Positions 41,706 to 49,539 of a DNA stretch of 64,000 bases are shown in pieces. The translations under genes and the position numbers were made by a program. The stretch is taken from assembly GCF_014654895.1 (NCBI RefSeq), contig NZ_BNBE01000001.1, positions 1,736,001 to 1,800,000 of the forward strand, in the 5' to 3' direction. Origin of the DNA: Streptomyces filamentosus. GTDB lineage: Bacteria > Actinomycetota > Actinomycetes > Streptomycetales > Streptomycetaceae. A model generated the notes under the pieces. The model made no database searches, had not been told where the DNA came from, and saw nothing but the letters and a program-made list of their open reading frames with translations. The stretch's first letter is position 1; every line of letters starts with the position of its first letter.

Positions 41706-42820
41706 GCCGAGACCTCCTTGTCGGTCTTGATGGCGCCGCCGGCGGCCAGCTCCTCGCCGACCTTCTGCTGCTGGCGGCGGGTGCCGTAACGGCGGACGAG
41801 CTCGTAGGAGACGACCACGGCGATCACGATGATGCCCTGCATGATCTGCGTGATCTCCTTCGGGTAGCCCTCGACGTCGAGCGACGAGGACGCCTTGTCG
41901 AGGAACGCGAAGAGCAGGGCCGCGAAGAGGATGCCGACCGGGTTGTTGCGGCCGAGCAGGGCGATCGTGATGGCGGTGAAGCCGACGCCGACCGGGAACG
42001 ACAGGCTGTACGTGTGGGTGTCGCCGAGCAGCGTGGGCATGCCGGAGAGGCCCGCCAGGCCGCCGGAGATGAGCATCGAGGTGAGGATCATCTTCTTGGC
42101 GTCGACGCCGCTGGCCTGGGCCGCGGACTCGCTCTCGCCGGTGGCGCGCAGGTCGAAGCCGAAGCGGGTGCGGTTGAGGACGAACCAGTAGACGACGCCG
42201 AGGGCGAGCGCGACGAAGGTGAAGCCGTAGATCTCGCCGTTGCCCTGGCCCATGTCGATGCCGGGGAACCAGCCGGACTCGGCGATCTCACCGGTGGTGA
42301 GGTCGTTGGAGCCCTGGGGCTGGACGCCGAGGTTCTTCGGCAGGATCAGCCAGGCGATCAGGGAGGTCGCGATGGCGTTGAGCATGATCGTCGAGACGAC
42401 CTCGGAGACGCCCCGGGTGGTCTTCAGGATGCCGGCGATGCCGGCCCAGAAGGCGCCGGTGAGGGCCGCGACGAGCACGATCAGCAGGATGTGCAGCGGG
42501 CCGGGCAGCTCGACGGCGGCGCCGACCACGGCCGACAGCATCGCGGCGAGGCGGTACTGGCCGTCGACGCCGATGTTGAAGAGGTTCATCCGGAAGCCGA
42601 TGGCGACGGCCAGGGCTGCCAGGTAGTAGATCCCCGTCTGGTTGATGATGAGGACCTGGATGTCGGAGTATCCGGCGTTCTCGATCATCAGCTGGATCGG
42701 CTCGATCGGGTCGAGACCCGTGGCGAGCAGCACCAGCATGGTGAGGACGAACGAGGAGACCAGCGCGAGCACCGGGCCCGCGGCCCCGATGATCAGCTTG
42801 TCCTTGTCGAATTTCATCAT
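41702..42820 (-). CDS. nucleoside ABC transporter permease (first)
   Basis: 372 residues, about 8-9 membrane segments, YufP/NupP-like. Landmarks are RMNLFNIGVDGQYRLAAMLSAVVGA, GVSEVVSTIMLNAIATSLIAWL and the coupling segment RATGESESAAQASGVDAKKMIL. It pairs with the second permease to import nucleosides delivered by the lipoprotein. ATG 42820 overlaps the ATPase stop (ATGA), and the following gene overlaps likewise, giving four tightly coupled genes. Confidence 0.88.
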   Translation of the reverse strand: MMKFDKDKLIIGAAGPVLALVSSFVLTMLVLLATGLDPIEPIQLMIENAGYSDIQVLIINQTGIYYLAALAVAIGFRMNLFNIGVDGQYRLAAMLSAVVGAAVELPGPLHILLIVLVAALTGAFWAGIAGILKTTRGVSEVVSTIMLNAIATSLIAWLILPKNLGVQPQGSNDLTTGEIAESGWFPGIDMGQGNGEIYGFTFVALALGVVYWFVLNRTRFGFDLRATGESESAAQASGVDAKKMILTSMLISGGLAGLSGMPTLLGDTHTYSLSFPVGVGFTAITIALLGRNNPVGILFAALLFAFLDKASSSLDVEGYPKEITQIMQGIIVIAVVVSYELVRRYGTRRQQQKVGEELAAGGAIKTDKEVSA

Positions 42821-44448
42821 CGGGCGTCACCGTCTTCGGACTGCTCGGGCTGCTCGGGCCGCTCGTCGCCGCCTTCGAGGCGGCCGGTGGCCGCGCCCGT
42901 CATGGCGGAGCCCAGCTGCTCGGGCGTGATGGTGGCGGGGTCCGCGTCCGCGACGAGCTTGCCGCGGTACATGACCCGGAGGGTGTCGGAGAGGCCGATC
43001 AGCTCGTCGAGGTCGGCGGAGATCAGCAGCACCGCCAGGCCCTCGCGGCGGGCGTCGCGGATCGCGTCCCAGATCTGCGCCTGCGCGCCGACGTCCACGC
43101 CGCGGGTGGGGTGGGCGGCGATCAGGAACTTGGGGTGGTGGCTCATCTCGCGGCCGACGATCAGCTTCTGCTGGTTGCCGCCGGAGAGGGAGGCCGCGGT
43201 CACGTCGATGCCCGGGGTGCGGACGTCGTACTCGCGGACGATCCGCTCGGTGTCCTGGCGGGCCGCCTTCGGGTCGAGGATGCCGCGCCTGGAGTTGGGC
43301 GCCTCGGTGACGTGGCCGAGGATGCGGTTCTCCCAGAGCGGGGCCTCCAGGAGCAGGCCGTGGCGGTGCCGGTCCTCGGGGATGTAGCCGATGCCGCCCT
43401 CGCGGCGCTTGCGCACCGAGACCTTGGAGATGTCCTCGCCGTCGAGCGTGATGACGCCCGCGTCGGGGGTGGCCATGCCCATCAGGGCCTCGATGAGCTC
43501 GGTCTGGCCGTTGCCCTCGACGCCCGCGATGCCCAGGATCTCGCCCTTGTGGATGGTGAGCGAGACGTCGTCGAGGAGCTTGCGGCCGGCGCCGATCTCC
43601 TGGAGGGAGACCGTGCCGGACGGGTCCGGCGGGGCGGCGGTGGTCAGCGGGGCGGCGGCAGCGGCGCCGCTCTCGGTCAGCGTCAGGCCCTCGACCTTGA
43701 GCATGGCGACGTCGGTGACGGTCGACTCGCGGGTCTCCGGGGAGGGCAGCTCGCTGCCGACCATCAGCTCGGCGAGCTGCTTGGTGGTGGCGGTCTTCGG
43801 GTCGGCGGTGCCGACGGTGGTGCCGCGCCGGATGACGGTGATGTCGTCGGCGACCTTCAGGACCTCGCCCAGCTTGTGCGAGATGAAGATGACGGTCAGG
43901 CCCTCGGCCTTGAGCTCGCGCAGGTTGTCGAAGAGCGCGTCGACCTCCTGCGGGACGAGCACGGCGGTCGGCTCGTCGAGGATGAGGATCTTCGCGCCGC
44001 GGTAGAGGACCTTGAGGATCTCCACGCGCTGCCGGTCGGCGACTCCGAGGTCCTCGACGAGGGCGTCGGGGCGGACGCCGAGGCCGTACGCGTCGGAGAT
44101 CTCCTGGATCTTCCTGCGGGCCTTGGCACCGATGCCGTACAGCTTCTCGCCGCCGAGGACGACGTTCTCCAGGACGGTGAGGTTGTCGGCGAGCATGAAG
44201 TGCTGGTGCACCATGCCGATGCCGCGCGCGATGGCGTCACCGGGACTGGAGAAGCTGACCTGCTCCCCGTCGATGGCGATGGTGCCCTCGTCCGGCTTCT
44301 GCATGCCGTAGAGGATCTTCATGAGGGTCGACTTGCCGGCACCGTTCTCACCGATGAGGGCATGGACCGTGCCCTTGCGGACGGTGATCGCGATGTCCTT
44401 GTTGGCGACGACGCCGGGGAAGCGCTTGGTGATGCCGTGGAGTTCCAC
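42817..44448 (-). CDS. nucleoside ABC transporter ATP-binding protein
   Basis: At least 543 residues with two fused ABC domains. The first has Walker A GENGAGKST, Q-loop VHQHFML and Walker B ILILDEPTAV. The second has EGNGQTELIE in place of a classical Walker A and the signature SLSGGNQQK, as in sugar/nucleoside (RbsA/NupO-like) ATPases. A linker rich in Ala/Thr lies at about 265-290. GTG 44448 is the first ordinary start codon, but its upstream context has no ribosome-binding site. AAGGAG (44486-44481) lies instead 8 nt before an in-frame ATC at 44472, so the real protein may be 8 residues longer. Confidence 0.9.
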   Translation of the reverse strand: MELHGITKRFPGVVANKDIAITVRKGTVHALIGENGAGKSTLMKILYGMQKPDEGTIAIDGEQVSFSSPGDAIARGIGMVHQHFMLADNLTVLENVVLGGEKLYGIGAKARRKIQEISDAYGLGVRPDALVEDLGVADRQRVEILKVLYRGAKILILDEPTAVLVPQEVDALFDNLRELKAEGLTVIFISHKLGEVLKVADDITVIRRGTTVGTADPKTATTKQLAELMVGSELPSPETRESTVTDVAMLKVEGLTLTESGAAAAAPLTTAAPPDPSGTVSLQEIGAGRKLLDDVSLTIHKGEILGIAGVEGNGQTELIEALMGMATPDAGVITLDGEDISKVSVRKRREGGIGYIPEDRHRHGLLLEAPLWENRILGHVTEAPNSRRGILDPKAARQDTERIVREYDVRTPGIDVTAASLSGGNQQKLIVGREMSHHPKFLIAAHPTRGVDVGAQAQIWDAIRDARREGLAVLLISADLDELIGLSDTLRVMYRGKLVADADPATITPEQLGSAMTGAATGRLEGGDERPEQPEQSEDGDAR

Positions 44449-44546
44449 GGCGGGGGGGCTGGACGCGTTGATGACGCACTCTCCTTGGCCGGAAGGAGTG
44501 GGAGCGGAGGGCAGGGCGGGGCGAAGTTATCGTGCCGGTGCGACAT

Positions 44547-44558
44547 CTACACGCGTAG
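44547..44558. promoter_or_regulatory. nucleoside-regulon operator upstream of the ABC transporter operon
   Basis: CTACACGCGTAG, one mismatch from the perfect palindrome. On the minus strand it lies upstream of GATAAC, a -10 candidate near 44530, in the 216-bp gap before the ATPase gene. Confidence 0.7.
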
Positions 44559-44597
44559 CGCTGCCGAAAAGTGAAAACCCGTACGGGAATGGGGCCG

Positions 44598-44636
44598 GGG
44601 CCCGGTCCGGTGGGGGTTCCCACCGGGGCCGGGCCC
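44598..44636. terminator. terminator downstream of the bmpA-like gene
   Basis: GGGCCCGGTCCGGTGGG (44598-44614) pairs with CCCACCGGGGCCGGGCCC (44619-44636) with one bulge and a 4-nt loop. It separates the lipoprotein gene from the ATPase operon, which has its own operator. Confidence 0.82.
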
Positions 44637-44664
44637 GCGGCGACAGGGTCGTGACCTGCGGTGC

Positions 44665-45717
44665 TTACGGGGTGGTCTTGACCGTGATCTTGCCGTCGAC
44701 GATGTCCTTCTTCGCCTTGTCCACGGCGGCGATCAGGTCGGTCATCGACTTGTACTTCGGGTTGGAGTCGGCCAGGCCGACGCCGTCCGTGGCGAGGCCG
44801 TAGCGGATCTCACCGGTCTGCGGCTTGCCGTCCTTGACCGACTTGATCAGGTTGAAGACGGAGTCGGAGACGTCCTTGGTGACCGAGGTCAGGATGGAGT
44901 CCTTGTACGCCTTCAGGCCGGCCTGGTTGTACTGGTCGGAGTCGACGCCGATGGACCACTTGCCGGCCTTGGAGGCGGCCTCGATGGCACCGGAGCCGGC
45001 GAGGCCGGCGGCGGCGTAGATGACGTCCGCGCCCTTGTCGAGCTGGCCCTGGGCGGCGGCCTTGCCGAGGTCGGGCTTGGCGAAGCCGTCGAAGTTCGGG
45101 GGCTGGGTCAGGTACTGGGTGAGCACCTTCGCCTTGGGGTTGGTGTCCTTGACGCCCTGGACGTAACCCGCCTCGAACTTCTTGATCAGCGGGACCTCGA
45201 CGCCGCCGATGAAGCCGACGGTGCCGCTCTTGGACGCCTTGGCGGCGGCGACGCCGGCCAGGTAGGAGCCCTGCTCCTCGTTGAAGACCAGGTTCGCGAC
45301 GTTCTTGCCGGTCACCGAGGTGTCGTCGATGATGCCGAAGGTCGTGTCCGGGAACTGCTCGGCGACCTTCTTGATGGCCGGGGCGTAGGCGAAGCCGACG
45401 CCGATGACCGGGTTGTTGCCGGCGCGGGCCAGCGAGGTGAGGCGCTGCACCTTGTCGGCGTCGCCCTCGCCCGCCGACGGCTCGGCCTCGGCACCCTTGA
45501 CGTCGAGCTCGTCCTCGGCCTTCTTCAGACCCGCGTAGGCGGCGTCGTTGAAGGACTGGTCGCCGCGACCGCCGATGTCGTACGCGATGGCGGCCTTGGC
45601 GGCCTTCGAGTCGGAACCGGAGCCCGAGTCGTTCGAGGACTTGCCGCAGGCGGTGGCGGAGAGCGCGAGCGCCGCGGAGGCGATGCCCACGGTGGTGATC
45701 CTGGTGATCCGGCGCAA
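44665..45717 (-). CDS. bmpA: BmpA-family nucleoside-binding lipoprotein
   Basis: 350 residues. A signal peptide with lipobox LSATAC gives a lipidated Cys at about residue 24. A BMP/PnrA binding domain follows: YDIGGRGDQSFNDAAYAGLKKAEDEL near the start, VGVGFAYAPAIKKVAEQFPDTTFGIID, then GSYLAGVAAAKASKSGTVGFIGGVEVPLIKKFEAGYVQG. It captures nucleosides outside the cell for the ABC importer. The start is TTG 45717 with GAAGGG 8-9 nt upstream; no better start is in frame. It is transcribed separately from the importer genes, which allows excess binding protein. A diverged operator lies in its promoter. Confidence 0.9.
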   Translation of the reverse strand: MRRITRITTVGIASAALALSATACGKSSNDSGSGSDSKAAKAAIAYDIGGRGDQSFNDAAYAGLKKAEDELDVKGAEAEPSAGEGDADKVQRLTSLARAGNNPVIGVGFAYAPAIKKVAEQFPDTTFGIIDDTSVTGKNVANLVFNEEQGSYLAGVAAAKASKSGTVGFIGGVEVPLIKKFEAGYVQGVKDTNPKAKVLTQYLTQPPNFDGFAKPDLGKAAAQGQLDKGADVIYAAAGLAGSGAIEAASKAGKWSIGVDSDQYNQAGLKAYKDSILTSVTKDVSDSVFNLIKSVKDGKPQTGEIRYGLATDGVGLADSNPKYKSMTDLIAAVDKAKKDIVDGKITVKTTP

Positions 45718-45775
45718 GAGGAGGGTCCCTTCAAGACTGACCGAAAGCGCCTCTTCCGGCGCTGGCTTTGCGGCG

Positions 45776-45791
45776 ATCGTAACGCGCGTAG
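45776..45791. promoter_or_regulatory. bmpA promoter with diverged nucleoside-regulon operator
   Basis: On the minus strand CTACGCGCGTTA (45791-45780) keeps ten of twelve operator bases. The -10 TACGAT (45781-45776) follows and TTTAAC lies 16 nt upstream of that as a -35. The position inside the promoter spacer supports a real site; sequence alone is weaker than at the other genes. Confidence 0.6.
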
Positions 45792-45924
45792 ATGTCAGTT
45801 AAAGACCCGTTCATGAGTCGTTACCGTATCGACGCGAACCCGGGTTCACAGTACCCGTACACGCTTCGCGATCAAGGATCAACCCCGTGTCATCAGCCGA
45901 GACGACTCCCCCCGGAACGGCGGC

Positions 45925-45964
45925 GGGCGCCGCCCTTCCGCCGGTGCGGGGAAGAGCGGCGCCC
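45925..45964. terminator. terminator downstream of the M20 amidohydrolase gene
   Basis: GGGCGCCGC and CTTCC (45925-45939) pair with GGAAG and GCGGCGCCC (45950-45964), one mismatch, ending the minus-strand transcript. No gene is seen in 45792-45924. Confidence 0.75.
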
Positions 45965-45979
45965 GGGGGGCCGAACGGG

Positions 45980-47191
45980 TCAGCCGGCGTCGATCAGCGC
46001 GGCGGCGGTGAAGAGCTCGACGGCCGTCCGGACGCACCGCTCGTCCACGTCGAAGTCGCCCGCGTGGAGGTCGCGGACCCTCGGGTCGCCGGGGGTGCGG
46101 ACGCCGAGCCGGGCCATCGCGCCGGGCACGTGCTCCAGGTACCAGGAGAAGTCCTCGCCGCCGAGGCTCTGCTCGGTGTCCTCGACCGAGTCGGCCCCGC
46201 AGCGGGCCGTCATGGCGTCCCGGAGCAGCTCGACGACCACCGGGTCGTTGACGACCGGGGGGACGCCGCGGACGTAGTTCACGGTGGACTTGGCGCGGTG
46301 CAGGGCGGCGATCTCGTCGACGGCGGCGTGCACCAGGTCGGGGGCGTCGCGCCAGGCGGGCAGGTCGAGGCAGCGGACGGTGCCGGAGAGCTCGGCGTGC
46401 TGCGGGATGACGTTCGGCGCGTGTCCGGCCTCGATCCGGCCCCAGGTGACCGAGAGGCCGGAGCGGGCGTCGACCCGGCGGGCCAGCACGGCGGGCACGT
46501 CGGTGGCGATCCGGGCGGCGGCGGTGACCAGGTCGGTGGTGAGGTGCGGGCGGGCGGTGTGGCCGCCGGGGCCGTCGAGGGTGATCTCCAGGCGGTCGCA
46601 GGCCGAGGTGATGGGGCCGGTGCGGATGCCGATCCTCCCGGCGTCGACCTTGGGGTCGCAGTGGACGGCGATGATCCGGCCGACGCCGTCGAGGACGCCG
46701 GCGGCGACCGCGTCGGCGGCGCCGCCGGGCAGCACCTCCTCGGCGGGCTGGAAGATCAGCCGCACCGGGCGGGGCAGCCGGCCCTCGCGCGCCAGCTCGG
46801 CCAGCACCAGGCCGGCGCCGAGGACGGTGGTGGTGTGGACGTCGTGGCCGCAGGCGTGGGCGCGGTTGGGGACGGTCGAGCGGTACGCGACGGTCTTGGC
46901 GTCCGGGATGGGCAGGGCGTCGAGGTCGGCGCGGACGGCGAGCATGGGGCGGCCGCCGTCCCACGCTCCGATGTCACAGGTGAGCCCGGTGCCGCCCGGG
47001 AGGACGCGCGGCGCGAGGCCGGCCGCCTCCAGGCGGGCCTTGAGCGCGGCGGTGGTGCGGAACTCCTGGTTGCCGAGCTCCGGGTGCATGTGCAAGTCCC
47101 TGCGGAAGGCGATCAGTTCGTCGCGCAGGGCGGAGGACAGCGTTCCGGGCAGGGTGGCGGATCCGGGCTCACGGGACTTCAACTGGTTCAC
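45980..47191 (-). CDS. M20-family amidohydrolase
   Basis: 403 residues. This metal-dependent amidohydrolase is of the IAA-amino acid/hippurate hydrolase type. FRRDLHMHPELGNQEFRT, ACGHDVHTT (metal His and Asp), FQPAEEVLPGG (catalytic Glu pair), GPGGHTARPH in the dimerisation domain and GGEDFSWYLEHVPG are all present. It would cleave an N-acyl amino acid or related amide in the cytosol. GTG 47191 is preceded by TACGCT and 7 nt, consistent with a leaderless mRNA. A perfect 23-bp palindrome lies just upstream. Confidence 0.88.
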   Translation of the reverse strand: MNQLKSREPGSATLPGTLSSALRDELIAFRRDLHMHPELGNQEFRTTAALKARLEAAGLAPRVLPGGTGLTCDIGAWDGGRPMLAVRADLDALPIPDAKTVAYRSTVPNRAHACGHDVHTTTVLGAGLVLAELAREGRLPRPVRLIFQPAEEVLPGGAADAVAAGVLDGVGRIIAVHCDPKVDAGRIGIRTGPITSACDRLEITLDGPGGHTARPHLTTDLVTAAARIATDVPAVLARRVDARSGLSVTWGRIEAGHAPNVIPQHAELSGTVRCLDLPAWRDAPDLVHAAVDEIAALHRAKSTVNYVRGVPPVVNDPVVVELLRDAMTARCGADSVEDTEQSLGGEDFSWYLEHVPGAMARLGVRTPGDPRVRDLHAGDFDVDERCVRTAVELFTAAALIDAG

Positions 47192-47214
47192 CCTTTGAAG
47201 CGTAGGCCCATCCG

Positions 47215-47237
47215 GTGATCAACTGCCCGTTGATCAC
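47215..47237. promoter_or_regulatory. perfect palindrome at the amidohydrolase promoter
   Basis: GTGATCAAC-TGCCC-GTTGATCAC, 9-bp arms and a 5-bp spacer, 24 bp upstream of the amidohydrolase start. One arm overlaps the -35/-10 spacer, so it looks like a repressor operator. It is not a good terminator because no T-tract follows on either strand. Confidence 0.65.
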
Positions 47238-47307
47238 GAAAAGTTCAGCCCGTTAGGGGAAAGATTCTCGGTTTGCCGTGCATGGGACACACTCCGTATG
47301 GGTATGG

Positions 47308-48636
47308 TCACCCGAATTCGAGCCGGTCGGCCCCCGGGCCGCGCGGGGCGAGCCGGTCCGCCCCCGACGCCGTGCCGGCCACGCCCGCCAGGAATCCCTG
47401 GGCCCGCGGCGAGGCCGTGGCCCGCAGCCACTCGGGCTCGATCTCGCAGACGGCCACCTTCACGCCGGTGCCCGCGAGGGCCAGCGGCAGGGTGTGCACG
47501 ACGGTCGAGGGGAAGCTGACGACGGTGGAGCCGATGGGGCCGCGCCGGGCGATCAGCTCCAGCGGCAGGTCGGGGCGGACCACCTGGAGGCCGGCCTCGA
47601 CCGCGACGCGGTGCAGCTTCTCCGGGCTCTCGCGGCGGTGGGCGAAGTAGCGGGTGGCGCCGTGGGCGCGGGCGAGCCGCCCGACGACCCGCAGGTACTG
47701 GTCCGCGTCCACCACCCCGGTCTCGACCAGCGAGGTGCCCACGAGGTCGGCGCCGCCGGTGAGGGCGGGCGGCCCGAAGCGGTCCCGGGTCCACGCGTAG
47801 GAGTTCGCGGTGACCTCGGTGCCGGGCGGGGCCTGGACGGGCAGCGAGGTGAAGATCTCGACGGTCCTGCCCGGGCCCGGGGCGAGCCGGCGCCGGGCCA
47901 TCGAGGTGACCGGGGCGAGGACCAGCTCGCGCGGCCCGAGGTCGCCCTTGCGGTGCCAGCGGACCAGCCGCTCCCCGCCCGCGAGCTGGGCGGCGAACTC
48001 CATGGTCGCGGTGCCGTCGTCGACGACCGTGACGTGCCGGGGGCCGAAGAGGGTGAGCAGCAGCTGGACGTAGCGGGAGAAGGGGTCGCCGACGATCACC
48101 CGGTCGGCGGCGCGCAGCGGCCCGCCCAGCTCCCGCAGCGTCCGCACGAGCGCGCCGCGCCCGGCCCGCGCCTCCTGCCAGTGCACGGCGAAGCCCTCGT
48201 CGCGGGCGAGCTGGGCCATCCGGCGCAGCTGCCCCCGGGACATGGGGTCGGTCGGCGAGAGGACGACGATCTTCAGGTCGTCGGCGGCGTCCTTCAGGTC
48301 GTCGGCGGCGCCGGACGCCGGGGCGGGGGCGGGGTCCGTGGCGGACGCCGCGCCGGGGCCGGAGGCCGTACCGGAGCCGGAGGCCGTACCGGGGCCGGAC
48401 GCCGGCCCGGAGCCGAAGCCCGCACCCGGACCCGAGCCCGTACCGGAGCCGGGCGCCGGGCCGGAGGAGGAACCGGCTCCGGGGCCGGACACCGGGGCGG
48501 GGGCCGCCGCGGCGTCCGGCCCGGGGGCGGGCGCGGGGGCGGCGGCCGGGACGGGGCCCCGGCCGCGCGCGTGCGCCCATTCCAGGACGTTCAGGAGCTG
48601 GACGGGGCTCTCCACGAACGCCAGCCGGCCGGTCAT
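47308..48636 (-). CDS. polysialyltransferase-family glycosyltransferase
   Basis: 442 residues, related to alpha-2,8-polysialyltransferase-like proteins. It has FVESPVQLLNVLEWAHARG at the N-terminus, VIVGDPFSRYVQLLLTLFGPRHVTVVDDGTATMEF in the middle, then YFAHRRESPEKLHRVAVEAGL and GSTVVSFPSTVVHTLPLALAG (donor site region). A low-complexity Pro/Gly/Ser/Ala insert of about 80 residues (about 27-108) interrupts the N-terminal domain after its first helix and is encoded by minisatellite-like DNA. ATG 48636 overlaps the neB-type synthase stop (ATGA). It likely transfers a CMP-activated nonulosonic acid to a cell-wall polymer. Confidence 0.82.
   Translation of the reverse strand: MTGRLAFVESPVQLLNVLEWAHARGRGPVPAAAPAPAPGPDAAAAPAPVSGPGAGSSSGPAPGSGTGSGPGAGFGSGPASGPGTASGSGTASGPGAASATDPAPAPASGAADDLKDAADDLKIVVLSPTDPMSRGQLRRMAQLARDEGFAVHWQEARAGRGALVRTLRELGGPLRAADRVIVGDPFSRYVQLLLTLFGPRHVTVVDDGTATMEFAAQLAGGERLVRWHRKGDLGPRELVLAPVTSMARRRLAPGPGRTVEIFTSLPVQAPPGTEVTANSYAWTRDRFGPPALTGGADLVGTSLVETGVVDADQYLRVVGRLARAHGATRYFAHRRESPEKLHRVAVEAGLQVVRPDLPLELIARRGPIGSTVVSFPSTVVHTLPLALAGTGVKVAVCEIEPEWLRATASPRAQGFLAGVAGTASGADRLAPRGPGADRLEFG
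48280..48550. repeat. minisatellite-like repeats inside the glycosyltransferase gene
   Basis: Repeated CCGTACCGGAGCCGG / CCGTACCGGGGCCGG-type units, plus a 21-bp duplication near 48280-48320 that encodes DDLKDAADDLK. All are in frame and produce the Pro/Gly/Ser/Ala insert. Confidence 0.7.
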
Positions 48637-49526
48637 GCGGAGACGAGGCCCTGGACCCGGCGGAGCTTCTTCATCGGGCCGAGCTCCGACTCGTACACCT
48701 TCTTCACGCCGTCGCCGAGCGCGGCCTCGATGGTGCGGATGTCGCGGACGAGGCGCTCCAGGCCCTGCGGCTCGACGGAGGCGGCCTGGTCCGAGCCCCA
48801 CATGGCGCGGTCGAGGGTGATGTGGCGCTCGACGAAGGTGGCGCCGAGGGCGACCGCCGCGAGGGTGGTCTGGAGGCCGGTCTCGTGGCCCGAGTAGCCG
48901 ATCGGGACGTTCGGGTACTCCTCCTGGAGCGTCTGGATGACGCGCAGGTTCAGCTCCTCGGCCTTGGCCGGGTAGGTGGAGGTGGCGTGGCAGAGCAGGA
49001 TGTTCGCGCTGCCGAGGACCTCGACGGCGTGGCGGATCTGCGCCGGGGTCGACATGCCGGTGGAGAGGATGACCGTGCGGCCGGTGGCGCGCAGCTCGCG
49101 CAGCAGCTCGTCGTCGGTGAGCGAGGCGGAGGCGACCTTGTGGGCCGGGACGTCGAACTTCTCCAGGAAGGCGACGGCCTCGGTGTCCCACGGGGAGGCG
49201 AACCAGTCGATGCCGCGCTTCTTGCAGTGCTCGTCGATCTGGCGGTACTCGTCCTCGCCGAACTCCACGCGGTGGCGGTAGTCGATGTACGTCATCCGGC
49301 CCCAGGGGGTGTCGCGCTCGATGTCCCACTGGTCGCGCGGGGTGCAGATCTCCGGGGTGCGCTTCTGGAACTTGACGGCGTCGCAGCCGGCCTCGGCGGC
49401 CACGTCGATCAGCTTGAAGGCGTTCTCGAGGTCGCCGTTGTGGTTGATGCCGATCTCGCCGCAGATGTAGACGGGCTGACCGGGACCGGCGGTCTTCGGG
49501 CCGAGGGTGCGCAGACGGGTGCTCAT
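48633..49526 (-). CDS. neuB: N-acetylneuraminate/Kdn synthase family protein
   Basis: 297 residues. TIM-barrel NeuB domain: ICGEIGINHNGDLENAFKLIDVAAEAGCDAVKFQKRTP, FASPWDTEAVAFLEKFDVPAHKVAS, ILLCHATSTYPA, IGYSGHETGLQTTLAAVALGATFVERHITLDRAMWGSDQAASVEP. It condenses phosphoenolpyruvate with a mannose- or N-acetylmannosamine-type sugar, giving a nine-carbon keto acid. It ends after the barrel and lacks the C-terminal SAF (antifreeze-like) domain of standard NeuB (about 350 residues). ATG 49526 has AAGGAAG 7 nt upstream. The next gene carries the phosphatase and CMP-transfer steps. Confidence 0.9.
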   Translation of the reverse strand: MSTRLRTLGPKTAGPGQPVYICGEIGINHNGDLENAFKLIDVAAEAGCDAVKFQKRTPEICTPRDQWDIERDTPWGRMTYIDYRHRVEFGEDEYRQIDEHCKKRGIDWFASPWDTEAVAFLEKFDVPAHKVASASLTDDELLRELRATGRTVILSTGMSTPAQIRHAVEVLGSANILLCHATSTYPAKAEELNLRVIQTLQEEYPNVPIGYSGHETGLQTTLAAVALGATFVERHITLDRAMWGSDQAASVEPQGLERLVRDIRTIEAALGDGVKKVYESELGPMKKLRRVQGLVSA

Positions 49527-49539
49527 GGTGGTGCTTCCT

